Positions 1 through 9,700 of a stretch of DNA of 13,787 nt are shown here, in pieces. This DNA comes from JBCCTX01 sp964652565. GTDB taxonomy: Bacteria; Bacteroidota; Bacteroidia; J057. Numbering within the stretch: position 1 is the stretch's first letter; every line of letters starts with the position of its first letter. Where the stretch lies: NCBI GenBank assembly GCA_964652565.1, contig CAZZEC010000153.1, positions 1 through 13,787 on the forward strand, written 5' to 3'. The notes under the pieces are model-generated. The model was not told the DNA's origin and ran no database searches. It saw only the letters and a list, made by a program, of their open reading frames with translations. Both the position numbers and the translations under genes were made by a program.

Positions 1-3000
1 TAAACTGTCCTAATATTGTTCGAATTGATTGTTCCAAAAACCAGTTTACCCAATTGCCAGAATTCAGTTACCTTTCAAACCTACAAGAACTCACGATAGA
101 TGAAAATTACTTCACTTTCGAGGATATTCTCCCAAACATAAGCATCCCAACGTTTAAGTATGCAGACCAAAAACCCGTTGGCAATAGTCAATCCTTCCAA
201 AAATTAGAAGGTGATTCTTTCACCATAGAGCTAGATATCGATACTGAAGTAAATGGAGCAGTTTTTCAATGGTTTAAGGATAATAATCAGCAGCCATTTG
301 CTGAACAAAATACTCCCAATCTGAATTTTTCATCTCTTGATCTCTCAAATTCTGGCATGTATACTTGCCAGATCACGCATCCGCAAGCCCCAGATCTGAC
401 ATTAATCACTCAACCCATCACACTTACTGTAATTCCAGAAGACGTAGAACCCTGTGCTATACCCCAATTTGAGCATACACTTTCAGAAAGAACCGTTTCT
501 TTTTACAATCAATCTCTCGGAGTAGGTACCTATTCCTGGACTTTTGGAGATGGGCAACAGTCCAGCCAACCTAATCCTCAACATGAGTACAATAGTAAAG
601 GGATCTATGAGGTCTGCCTTACCATTACTGATGATTGTGGTGATCATACCTTTTGCAGGGAATTACAAGTATTTGATTGCGATTCTCTAGTCCCGGTGTA
701 CGACTGGGCGGTAAAAATACCCGATGAAGCTACAACGCTGGATATTAATGAGAATGATGAAATTTTCATTGGAGGAAGTGGATTTTTCAGTAAGTATTCT
801 GACGATGGAACGCCACTGTTTTTAAGAGAGGTAAATGGTGCTGATATATTAGATATTGCATTAGATGCAAATGGTAACATACTGCTTACGGGAAATGTAT
901 TTGAGTCTGCCGATCTCGATCCGTCTGAAGGTCAGTTTATGATAGAGGGAGATAATGATATGTTCGTAGCTAAATATAATTCTACGGGAGATTTTATATG
1001 GGGCTTCATATTAGGAGATGAAAATGACATTTTCGGTGGCGATAAAGGAAGAGGCATCACCGCTGATTTAGAAGGGAATGTATATGTAACAGGTTTTTTT
1101 GATGGCAATATTGATATAGACCCNNNNNNNNNNNNNNNNNNNNNNNNNNNNNNNNNNNNNNNNNNNNNNNNNNNNNNNNNNNNNNNNNNNNNNNNNNNNN
1201 NNNNNNNNNNNNNNNNNNNNNNNTTTATAAGCATAAATATTACGTCCAAAATCCCTGAGCCTGCAAACACAGACCATATGGGGACAAACCTCTCATTGGA
1301 AGTAGATCCACTGCTAAATACATATTTTGGAGGATCACATACTCCTCCCAGCGGAGATATAGGATTATCTTTCTCTAAATTGGATGATCAAAATAACATT
1401 CTTTTCTACGATTTTCTCTTTACCTCTAATCCCCTAGGCAGACCCTTTGGAGAATCCAGAGAGGTAGATTATGACTTTGGGGGAAATTTATATGTGATAG
1501 GGTCAACGACCGGAAAGGGATTTCTCGAAGAAGATTTACAAACCTTCTCCAATTCATTTCTGGGAAAATATAATTCTTCGGGATCAAATGATTTTCTATT
1601 TAGTCCCATCGTAAATGGTGAATTTAGTTCAGGGAATGGACTGGGGATGTCTGTAAACTCTAAGGGAGATATCTATACCCTAGGATCTTTCTCAGGGACA
1701 TCTTTCGATTTCGACCCCTCTGACAATGAGTCTTTATTCCAGGATAATGGTGCCTATCTTGTCAAATATTCACAAGTATGTGCTGAAATTGCCTGTACAC
1801 TTTCAGCTGAATTGGGTGAAGTTACTAATGCCACCTGTGGAAATAACAATGGGGCAGCTACTGTAAATGTATCAGATGCTCAAGGTGATTTTACGGTATC
1901 ATGGAGTAATAATGACATGGGAACCTCTATCACAGGTCTCACTTCAGGCGAATATAGCTTCACCATATCTGATGAAGCAGGATGTGAAGTAACACAGTCT
2001 TTTAGCATACTGGATACAGACGTACCTGTAATTAATATTTCTGACCTCGCTAATGCAGAATGTGGAGAAGATAATGGAACAGCAACAGCAACTATTACCG
2101 GAGGACTCCCTCCTTATCAAATCAGTTGGAGCAATGGACAAGCAGTCGCTGGACTGGATGAACTTACAGCAACTAACTTAACTGGAGGATCATATATTGT
2201 AACTGTAACCGATAATATAGGTTGTCAAGACCAGGATACGGTAATTATTGAAGAAACAGATTCACCCGATATACTCCTCAAAAGTACAGATGCTACATGT
2301 AATGAGAATAATGGAACCCTTATTATTGAAATACTCGGTGGTGCCGCACCTTTTCAAATTAATTGGCCAGATGGTCAGGAGGAAATTACTGGGAATCTAT
2401 ATAATCTATCTAACCTTGCACCAGGAACTTATCGAATTTCTGTCAGTGATGATAATGGATGTATTGTGACGGACTCATTAGAAATCGGTCTTCTCGATGC
2501 TCCTGAGCTTTCACTCAGCATACAAAATGCCAGATGTGGAGAAAACAACGGTGCAGCGAGGGTAGATATATCAGGTGGTAAAGCTCCGTTCGATATTGAA
2601 TGGGATAATGGAGCGCAAGGCAATATTATTGAAAACTTGTCTCTAGGTCCTTATTCAGTTACTGTAAACGATAGCAACAACTGCGAAGTATCCTCATCTC
2701 TAGTCATTACAGGAACTGATATTCCCGTTATTGAAACACAAGTAGAAAATGCTTCCTGTGGTCAAAACGATGGTAGTGCTGTAGTGACCATCAGTAAAGG
2801 ACAACCTGAATATCAAATTTTATGGAGCAATGGGCAAAAAGGTGATACGCTGAAAGCCGTGCGTGAGGGAACATATTCCGTGACTGTATCAGATGCAAAT
2901 GATTGTAAGGCAACTGATACGTTACAAATATTAAATATCAATGGTCCTATATTATCTATTGATGCTGAAAATGCTACCTGCGATGACGATAATGGTATAG

Positions 3001-4610
3001 CATGGCTGGATATAGAGGGCGGTACACCTCCGTTTAGTATTAATTGGGTAAACAATGCTTCAACAGATACGATATTCAATTTAGCTCCTGGAAATTATGG
3101 AGTTACTGTTATAGATGAAAGAGGTTGCCTGGAAAATACATCCATCAATGTAGGACTTACAGATGGTCCCGCTATTGAATTACTTATCACAGATGCTACC
3201 TGCGACTCAAGCAATGCAAGCGTTACTGCAAATGTTTCTGGAGGAACGCCACCCTATCAAATTGAATGGAGTACTGGCCAAACCAGTTCTCACACAAATT
3301 CTAACGAATTTTCAGAATCAATAGCTAACTTATCCGAAGGGATGTATGGCCTTGTGATTATAGACCAAAATCAATGCGAAATTGATCAGAGCTTTGAAAT
3401 AAACTCAACGGGAGTCCCTGAAGTATCAATTCTATCAGTATCCAATGCAAGTTGTGATACAAATGACGGAAGTGCTACCCTTTCTGTTACAGGAGGTGCA
3501 GGGAATTATCAGATAATATGGGATAATGGTCAAACAGGTCAAACTGCAACCGGTCTGTCCGCAGGTATGCATACAGTGAAGGTATCAGATGAGTTAAATT
3601 GTCAAAATGAATTGACTATCAATATTGATGAAACTGAAATAGTCCCGGAGGCAAGTTTTAATACTTTCACGGAAGGTCTGACAGTGTCATTTAATAATCT
3701 TAGTAAACAAGCAGAAAACTATTCGTGGAATTTTGGAGATGGAACGCTGAGCACAAATGCTAACCCACAACATACATACTCCGACACGGGTAGTTTTGAA
3801 GTTTGTCTCATTTCGTCAAATTCTTGTGCGAGTGATACAACGTGTATCATCCTGGAAGTTCAAACTGATTCCGATTGCAATTTAGCTTTATCTACCTCCT
3901 CTTCACCTTCCGATTGTCAAGCATCAAATGGTACTGCCACTGTGAATGCACTTCCTGCAAATGAAAACTATACTTTTTGGTGGCAAACAGCCCCAGCCCA
4001 ATTTTCACAACAGGCCAGTAATCTGGCACCAGGAAGATATCAGGTCATTGTATATAGTGATGTATGTCGAGATACTGCATCCGTCGTAGTAGGTAATAAT
4101 GGTACAATCCCAGTAGCTGATTTTACCTTTGAAATAGACAGTAATTCAGTGAACTTTTCCAATAAGTCCCAATTTGGCGAACAATATAACTGGGATTTTG
4201 GTAATGGATACCTTTCATTTTCCCCAAACCCCACGTATAATTATCCCGAAAAAGGGATTTATGAAGTAACACTCGAAGTTTCTAATAACTGTGGAATTGA
4301 CACTTTGAAAAAAATTGTAGACCTCATAACTACTCATTCACTTCAACCAATCTCTCATAAAGAAATTAAAATTATCCCAAATCCACATACAGGTCTTTTT
4401 CGAGTGAGCTTATCACAGTTCCCCACAGGCATAGGTACAATGAGTATATACGATCTCCATGGAAGAGAATTGCTTCGCAATACTTTTGAGATATACACAG
4501 CCGAATATACTCAATCCATAGATATCTCTTCACATCCTGCCGGTTTATATATATTACATATTAATACCGACGGGAAAAGTTATTACAAACGTTTTGAGAT
4601 ATTTGAGTAA
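1..4610 (+). CDS. Giant T9SS-secreted modular surface protein (LRR, Ig-like, PKD, beta-propeller, SprB repeats); 5' partial
   Basis: The frame is open from the left edge (first full codon at 3), so the true start lies outside the window; the TTG at 54 is not a credible start because coding continues upstream of it. Residues below count from that TTG. A leucine-rich repeat end (about 1-30) leads to an Ig-like domain (40-128, with GMYTC near 105), a PKD domain (137-207, WTFGDG) and SBBP-type beta-propeller repeats (about 215-580, for example FVAKYNSTG and NVYVTGFFDG) broken by the N gap. Then come eight SprB-type repeats (about 581-1197), a second PKD (1198-1270, WNFGDG), one divergent SprB-like unit (from 1275), a third PKD (1353-1425, WDFGNG) and a T9SS type A sorting domain (1438-1518, IIPNP...GLYILHI). 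Family knowledge places such proteins on the cell surface, where SprB-like adhesins serve gliding and attachment; the exact role here is inferred. Frame agreement across the gap is not proof of continuity, because the gap length looks arbitrary. Confidence 0.93.
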   Translation, partial: NCPNIVRIDCSKNQFTQLPEFSYLSNLQELTIDENYFTFEDILPNISIPTFKYADQKPVGNSQSFQKLEGDSFTIELDIDTEVNGAVFQWFKDNNQQPFAEQNTPNLNFSSLDLSNSGMYTCQITHPQAPDLTLITQPITLTVIPEDVEPCAIPQFEHTLSERTVSFYNQSLGVGTYSWTFGDGQQSSQPNPQHEYNSKGIYEVCLTITDDCGDHTFCRELQVFDCDSLVPVYDWAVKIPDEATTLDINENDEIFIGGSGFFSKYSDDGTPLFLREVNGADILDIALDANGNILLTGNVFESADLDPSEGQFMIEGDNDMFVAKYNSTGDFIWGFILGDENDIFGGDKGRGITADLEGNVYVTGFFDGNIDIDXXXXXXXXXXXXXXXXXXXXXXXXXXXXXXXXXXFISINITSKIPEPANTDHMGTNLSLEVDPLLNTYFGGSHTPPSGDIGLSFSKLDDQNNILFYDFLFTSNPLGRPFGESREVDYDFGGNLYVIGSTTGKGFLEEDLQTFSNSFLGKYNSSGSNDFLFSPIVNGEFSSGNGLGMSVNSKGDIYTLGSFSGTSFDFDPSDNESLFQDNGAYLVKYSQVCAEIACTLSAELGEVTNATCGNNNGAATVNVSDAQGDFTVSWSNNDMGTSITGLTSGEYSFTISDEAGCEVTQSFSILDTDVPVINISDLANAECGEDNGTATATITGGLPPYQISWSNGQAVAGLDELTATNLTGGSYIVTVTDNIGCQDQDTVIIEETDSPDILLKSTDATCNENNGTLIIEILGGAAPFQINWPDGQEEITGNLYNLSNLAPGTYRISVSDDNGCIVTDSLEIGLLDAPELSLSIQNARCGENNGAARVDISGGKAPFDIEWDNGAQGNIIENLSLGPYSVTVNDSNNCEVSSSLVITGTDIPVIETQVENASCGQNDGSAVVTISKGQPEYQILWSNGQKGDTLKAVREGTYSVTVSDANDCKATDTLQILNINGPILSIDAENATCDDDNGIAWLDIEGGTPPFSINWVNNASTDTIFNLAPGNYGVTVIDERGCLENTSINVGLTDGPAIELLITDATCDSSNASVTANVSGGTPPYQIEWSTGQTSSHTNSNEFSESIANLSEGMYGLVIIDQNQCEIDQSFEINSTGVPEVSILSVSNASCDTNDGSATLSVTGGAGNYQIIWDNGQTGQTATGLSAGMHTVKVSDELNCQNELTINIDETEIVPEASFNTFTEGLTVSFNNLSKQAENYSWNFGDGTLSTNANPQHTYSDTGSFEVCLISSNSCASDTTCIILEVQTDSDCNLALSTSSSPSDCQASNGTATVNALPANENYTFWWQTAPAQFSQQASNLAPGRYQVIVYSDVCRDTASVVVGNNGTIPVADFTFEIDSNSVNFSNKSQFGEQYNWDFGNGYLSFSPNPTYNYPEKGIYEVTLEVSNNCGIDTLKKIVDLITTHSLQPISHKEIKIIPNPHTGLFRVSLSQFPTGIGTMSIYDLHGRELLRNTFEIYTAEYTQSIDISSHPAGLYILHINTDGKSYYKRFEIFE
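1124..1223. other. Assembly gap of exactly 100 N
   Basis: Exactly 100 undetermined bases, the usual placeholder for a scaffold gap of unknown size. It falls inside the beta-propeller part of the first gene, right after NIDIDP. The reading frame is the same on both sides and the downstream side reads as sensible protein at once, so one continuous gene is the simplest reading. The number of missing propeller repeats is unknown. Confidence 0.97.
1794..3644 (+). repeat. Eight tandem SprB-type protein repeats
   Basis: Eight diverged units of about 74-84 residues, each opening with a (N/D)A(T/S/E/R)C-(N/D)NG motif and followed by a GG..P(Y/F)QI.W..G core, a L..G.Y.(V/I)(T/S)V.D stretch and a second cysteine (NGC, NNC, QC). 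The first-cysteine codons lie at 1836, 2061, 2298, 2535, 2757, 2979, 3201 and 3453. The spacings are 225, 237, 237, 222, 222, 222 and 252 bases. The two cysteines per unit may form a disulfide (inference). DNA identity between units is low, so this is an old array. The repeat matches the SprB family found in mobile Bacteroidota surface adhesins. Confidence 0.85.
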
Positions 4611-4694
4611 CTAACTGCATATCAAATATTTGTAAATTATTTTTCTATTCTTCCTATCGGGAATTCCTATCAGTTATACCATACACACCGATTA

Positions 4695-4725
4695 GTACAC
4701 AAATAAGCACTGTTTGTACACAAAT
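4695..4725 (+). repeat. 10-base direct repeat pair, 21-base period
   Basis: GTACACAAAT occurs at 4695-4704 and again at 4716-4725, a centre-to-centre distance of 21 bases, or two helical turns. Flanking bases are also similar (TTAG versus TTTG before it). It lies upstream of the candidate -7 motif, where an activator or repressor could bind on one DNA face. The regulatory role is inference. Confidence 0.4.
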
Positions 4726-4752
4726 CATATATATCCTATAAAAATATTTTAC

Positions 4753-4760
4753 TATTTTTG
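4753..4760 (+). promoter_or_regulatory. Candidate Bacteroidota -7 element (TATTTTTG)
   Basis: A full match to the Bacteroidota sigma-ABfr -7 consensus TAnnTTTG, 105 bases upstream of the ATG at 4865 and inside the AT-rich gap. No matching TTTG/TTG -33 element is visible about 20 bases upstream; the nearest TTTG (4713-4716) is too far away. It would serve the gene at 4865 and its downstream partner. The motif is short and could occur by chance. Confidence 0.4.
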
Positions 4761-4864
4761 TATTATATATTATATATACTATTATAGAATATATTTATGC
4801 TATAAATATAAATGTTTCAAATTAAGTACAAACATATAGTCTATTAATTGACCTCCTAGCTATC

Positions 4865-6691
4865 ATGCTGTTAATCCCTATTTTACATAAAATTTTAAGC
4901 TCAGTAATCCGTGATAGTGTCCCGATCAAAGTAAGACAAATATTAATATGCAGACTATCAATATGTTCGCTATTCATTCTAACGTGTAGTTCCATCTCAT
5001 TTTCTCAGTCGATCGAACTAAGATTAGAAAATAATCCCAATTGTGAAAAGACATCATTTTGTTCCAAACTTCAAGTAAAGTCTAAGTCAGGCCATGAGAG
5101 TATACTTGGAACTTCGTCTATATATATCTCATTTGATAAACAAGTAGTAAATTTTCTTTCTTATCAATCTCTCAATTTCGATGAAAATAGTACATGCAGC
5201 AATAATGATAGTGAACCTCTTTGGTACCCACATGCATTTACAGAAGATACAGATAATGGGCTTTTATTGATAGGTCTGGTCCTAAATCCCGATCGATCCA
5301 CATCTGGTTGTCCCTCAATAACTGATCAGACCTGGATAGATATAGGGCAAATTTGCTTTGAAATTCTCAGTACTGATGCAAGCCCTAACATAGAATTTAT
5401 TACATCATTCACTCCCATTGGCAAATCCATTACTCACGTAAACAGTTTTTCTTCAAACGATGGAACTAACTCCCTTGTCCTTTCTTCATTGACAGGAATC
5501 CTAGGGAGCGTATACAATTGTCCCTCTGTTTCTATCGAAGGACACATAGATTTGCAGGCTCGGATATTAGATACTGCTGATTTAAATATACATTTTTACG
5601 ATCCTTCCAGTTATTCTTCTCCTGTATATGAAGTAAAAACACAAACTGACGAATCAGGCAACTTTATTCTATCAGATATCCCTACTGGCACTTATGATGT
5701 TTGTATCAAACATCCCCAGTCACTTCAGCGTGTGCAACGTGTAAGTATAAATGATGGGATCAACCCTATTGATTTCAATGAATTGAGAATGGGAGATGCG
5801 TCAAATGACAATCAAATTGATATCATAGATTTTGCTACTTTACTCAGTACGTATAACAAAAATCATTCACACCCTTCCTATAAGTACATAGCAGACTTTA
5901 ATGCAGATCAACTCGTCAACATTATAGATTTCTCTATTCTACTGAGTAACTACAACCAATCAGGAGAGATACCTGGAAGAACTACAAATAGATTAGCCAA
6001 ACAGGCCCACTCCGATGTATCAACTACTGTGAAAATGTATGCCAGATTGGATACGCTGATAGATAATACCAGTGATTCATTATCGATATTACTATATGCC
6101 GATTCCTACAAGCAATCTATAGATGGTATCGAATCATTTTTATCATTTGACCCTCAAGCTTTAGAGGTACTGAATATCATTATTCCAGATATAACAGATA
6201 TAGAACTGCTAAATCAATATGATAATCAAAGAGGTACTATTGATATAGCACTAGGTTTTATGAATGAAGCGATATATGGAAATTTTTCATTTGCCCAAAT
6301 AATATTCAGAAAAAAATCTACTCTACATCCTGATATTCAATTCGATCAATCTATTTCAAGAAACCCAAATATTACTTATCAGGGACAGAGTGTATTAAGT
6401 GAAGCTTTTACAGACTTTGATCCCCAAATCCTCAATATACCTAATCACACACAAAGATTTCAAATATATCCCAACCCTTCCTCTGGAACCTTTTCAATAG
6501 CATTTCAAGATGTAGAGTTTCCGATTAAAGTAGAAGTCTTCGATATACAGGGAAGGAATATTTATTCACAGTATTTTTTAGAAAAAATAGAATTAGCACA
6601 GAATAAAATATCTATCAAGAAGCGGGGTTTGTACAATTGCCTGATTAACAATGGCTCTGTACTATTTCATGAAAATATACTCATAAGATAA
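4865..6691 (+). CDS. T9SS-secreted protein with cohesin-like, dockerin and CarboxypepD-like domains
   Basis: 608 residues. The ATG at 4865 is the only usable start after the in-frame stop at 4823. The signal peptide has an unusually long n-region (about 30 residues), a hydrophobic core at 31-45 and a likely cut near FSQ (46-48). Residues 50-210 form a cohesin-like beta-domain (LGTSSIYISFD). Residues 222-295 resemble a carboxypeptidase-regulatory/SdrD-B-like fold (TDESGNFILSDIPTGTYDV). Residues 309-366 are a type I dockerin with two calcium loops: D311, S313, D315, D319, D322 and D344, N346, D348, N352, D355. Residues 385-525 hold a second cohesin-like domain (GIESFLSFDPQALEVL) and 531-608 a T9SS type A tail (IYPNPSSGTFSI). 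It probably sits on the cell surface. It is likely cotranscribed with the cohesin-bearing gene 27 bases downstream, which suggests a binding partner. No catalytic domain is visible. Confidence 0.9.
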   Translation: MLLIPILHKILSSVIRDSVPIKVRQILICRLSICSLFILTCSSISFSQSIELRLENNPNCEKTSFCSKLQVKSKSGHESILGTSSIYISFDKQVVNFLSYQSLNFDENSTCSNNDSEPLWYPHAFTEDTDNGLLLIGLVLNPDRSTSGCPSITDQTWIDIGQICFEILSTDASPNIEFITSFTPIGKSITHVNSFSSNDGTNSLVLSSLTGILGSVYNCPSVSIEGHIDLQARILDTADLNIHFYDPSSYSSPVYEVKTQTDESGNFILSDIPTGTYDVCIKHPQSLQRVQRVSINDGINPIDFNELRMGDASNDNQIDIIDFATLLSTYNKNHSHPSYKYIADFNADQLVNIIDFSILLSNYNQSGEIPGRTTNRLAKQAHSDVSTTVKMYARLDTLIDNTSDSLSILLYADSYKQSIDGIESFLSFDPQALEVLNIIIPDITDIELLNQYDNQRGTIDIALGFMNEAIYGNFSFAQIIFRKKSTLHPDIQFDQSISRNPNITYQGQSVLSEAFTDFDPQILNIPNHTQRFQIYPNPSSGTFSIAFQDVEFPIKVEVFDIQGRNIYSQYFLEKIELAQNKISIKKRGLYNCLINNGSVLFHENILIR

Positions 6692-6718
6692 GTCATAATC
6701 CAAAATATACACGGACAT

Positions 6719-9700
6719 ATGCATAAAAAGAAACTATACGCTTTAGTAAATAACTGCAACAAACTATTCTTATGGACTTTGTTGATATTGATCACTTTAA
6801 TTCCGACAAATATATTGGGGCAATCTACGCTTTCATTCACACCAGAAATAGTAACTGAAAATGTAGGAAGTTCTTTTTCTGTAGATGTAGTGATCGATCC
6901 CAAAGGAGAAAGTATGTTAGCCGCAGCTATTTATTTTACATTCGATCCTACCTATTTGGAGATCCTGGATGTAACTCCCTACTTTCCTCTACCAGTCATT
7001 GGTCCTGATTTTGATAATAAGACTGGGACATTTGGATATGAAGGAGGTTCAGCAACAGCCATCAATAGCTCATTTACTGCTTTGACAATTACATTTGGTA
7101 CAAAAGCTGTAACCGAAGGCTCAATATTAGCATTTGATCCGGATCTATCCAACATCGTCAATACATCCATTCAATCTGTTCTATCTAATGAGGATATACA
7201 TAATGCTACGATCCATATCAATTGTTCTACAACCCAATCTGATGCAGGAACTGATCAAGAAATTTGTAATACTACTACCACGCTATCTGCCAATACGCCA
7301 TCTACTGGCGAAACAGGTTCTTGGTCTGTCATTTCTGGTGCAGGAGGAACATTTGTAAATCCATCCAATCCCAATACCACTTTCTCAGGTGTAAGAGGCA
7401 CAGCATATGTATTAGAATGGGAAATAGACGACGGCGAATGTGTAACCAAAGACTCAGTAGAAATTTTTCTACAGCTCGGCGTAACAGAAGCTAGTGCTGG
7501 AAGCGATCAGGATATTTGTGGTAATACCACTACGTTATTGGGAAATAGTCCAGGCATTGGAGAATTAGGTACATGGGCGATTGCCAGCGGAGACGGAAAT
7601 GGCCTGATCAGCAAATTAAATAGCAATCTATCAAGTTTTTCGGGCACCGAAGGTGCATCTTATACTCTCACATGGTCTATATCAAATGGGAGCATTTGTC
7701 CAGCAACCATCGACAGTGTCACTATTTCACTGAAAAATGCCCCTAAGTCAAATGCAGGGGAAGACCAGGAAATATGCGAGGCTTCTACTACCCTGGAAGC
7801 TGTGCTGAGCACTGGCACTGGTGGCTCCTGGTCAATAATCAGTGGAATCGGAGGCTCTCTCCTCGATCAATCTGACCCTAGGACTACTTTCAGTGGGAAC
7901 CCTGGCACGGTGTATACACTTGTTTGGGAAGAAGTTAATATCAATTGTACAGGAAATACGGATACAGTTAATATCACATTGTATGATGACCCTACTACTG
8001 CCAACGCTGGCAATGACCAAATCGTCTGTGGAAACTCCACTACCCTGGCAGCAAATGCTGCCAATGGGTTCCAGGAAACAGGTACATGGACCATTGTCTC
8101 AGGAGACGGAAACGGATACTTTGGAAATGTCCCTGGCACGACTAGCACCAACAACCCTACGGATATTTTTACAGGAACTCAGGGTGCGTCTTATACCCTA
8201 CGATATACGATCTCTAATGGTGTATGCTCACCATCTTCTGACGATATTCTCATCCAGTTTAATCAGGCACCTACTGCTCAGGCAGGGGAAGACCAGGAAA
8301 TATGCGAGGCTTCTACTACCCTGGAAGCTGTGCTGAGCACTGGCACTGGTGGCTCCTGGTCAATAATCAGTGGAATCGGAGGCTCTCTCCTCGATCAATC
8401 TGACCCTAGGACTACTTTCAGTGGGAACCCTGGCACGGTGTATACACTTGTTTGGGAAGAAGTTAATATCAATTGTACAGGAAATACGGATACAGTTAAT
8501 ATCACATTGTATGATGACCCTACTACTGCCAACGCTGGCAATGACCAAATCGTCTGTGGAAACTCCACTACCCTGGCAGCAAATGCTGCCAATGGGTTCC
8601 AGGAAACAGGTACATGGACCATTGTCTCAGGAGACGGAAACGGATACTTCGGAAATGTCCCTGGCACGACCAGCACCGACAACCCTACGGATATTTTTAC
8701 AGGAACTCAGGGTGAGTCTTATACCCTACGATATACGATCTCTAATGGTGTATGCTCACCAACTTCTGACGATGTAATCATCCAGTTTAATCAGGCACCT
8801 ACCGCTCAGGCAGGAGATGACCAGGAAATTTGTGGAACTTCTACCACACTGGAAGCTGTGCTGAGCACTGGCATAGGTGGCTCCTGGTCAATAATCAGTG
8901 GGAGCGGAGGTTCACTCCTCGACAAATCTGACCCTACGACTACTTTCAGTGGGAACCCTGGCACTCTGTATACACTTGTTTGGGAAGAATTAAACTCTGG
9001 TTGTTCCAATAGCACTGATACCGTTTCCATTACATTCTACAGTAATGTTACTACACCGGAAGCAGGAACTGATCAGACTGTATGCAATTATTTTGTCAAT
9101 CTATCAGCTAACATTCCACTGAACGATGAAACAGGTATATGGTCCATCGTCTCTGGCGAAGATGGATCATTCGTAATAGATAATGGAACAGATTCTATTG
9201 CGAATGATCCAGCTACTACCTTTCAGGGAGTACCTGGTAGCACATACACACTGCGCTGGACCATTTCCAATGGAAAATGTCAAAATAATTTTGACGAGGT
9301 GAATATCTCTTTTCTGGAGCCACCAACCGCATTTGCAGGAGAAGATCAAATACTCTGTGATACCATTGCAACCCTTTCTGCTGAATATTCTACAGGTACA
9401 AGCGGAATTTGGAACATAATTCAGGGGGCCGGAGGTGCGTTAGATGACCTTACCAATCCCACCACTACATTCAGCGGCAAGGCTGGTACTACTTATGTAT
9501 TAACCTGGGAAGAGCAAATAGATAATTGCTCTTCCGATATTGATACTGTATCCATTTCCTTATCACAAGTGCTTACAATGGCTGATGCTGGACCTGATCA
9601 GACTACATGTGGTGATACCGTATCTTTACGTGCCAATGAACCAGATACTAGTGAAATAGGCACCTGGAGTATTATCGAAGGAGATGGGAACGGATATTTC

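Larger units (their letters stand above)
4611..4864. other. AT-rich intergenic region before the cohesin/dockerin operon
   Basis: This 254-base stretch has no convincing gene. It is extremely AT-rich, with a TATATA-type run around 4760-4810. It holds a perfect 10-base direct repeat (4695-4704 and 4716-4725) and a TAnnTTTG motif at 4753-4760. No convincing stem-plus-T-tract terminator for the upstream gene was found. The 10-base palindrome at 4623-4632 has no loop or T-tract of the expected form. Confidence 0.6.

Noticed and set aside
54..56. TTG as the start of the first large gene
   Set aside because: The frame stays open upstream to the window edge and encodes a leucine-rich-repeat stretch (CPNIVRIDCSKNQF), so the gene is truncated and does not start here.
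932..1277. Minus-strand frames spanning the N gap
   Set aside because: They exist only because unknown bases cannot give stop codons; the plus-strand frame is clearly coding.
4623..4632. Palindrome CAAATATTTG after the first gene as a terminator
   Set aside because: It has no loop, is purely AT-rich in the centre, and is not followed directly by a T-tract.
7842..8777. Two similar plus-strand frames (7842-8336 and 8370-8777) and matching minus-strand frames in the duplicated block
   Set aside because: They appear twice only because the DNA is duplicated. They lie wholly inside the cohesin gene in other frames and show no domain logic of their own.
7754..8990. CRISPR-like or mobile repeat array
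   Set aside because: The period of 528 bases keeps the reading frame and encodes protein domains. No short spaced repeats, inverted ends or transposase are present.
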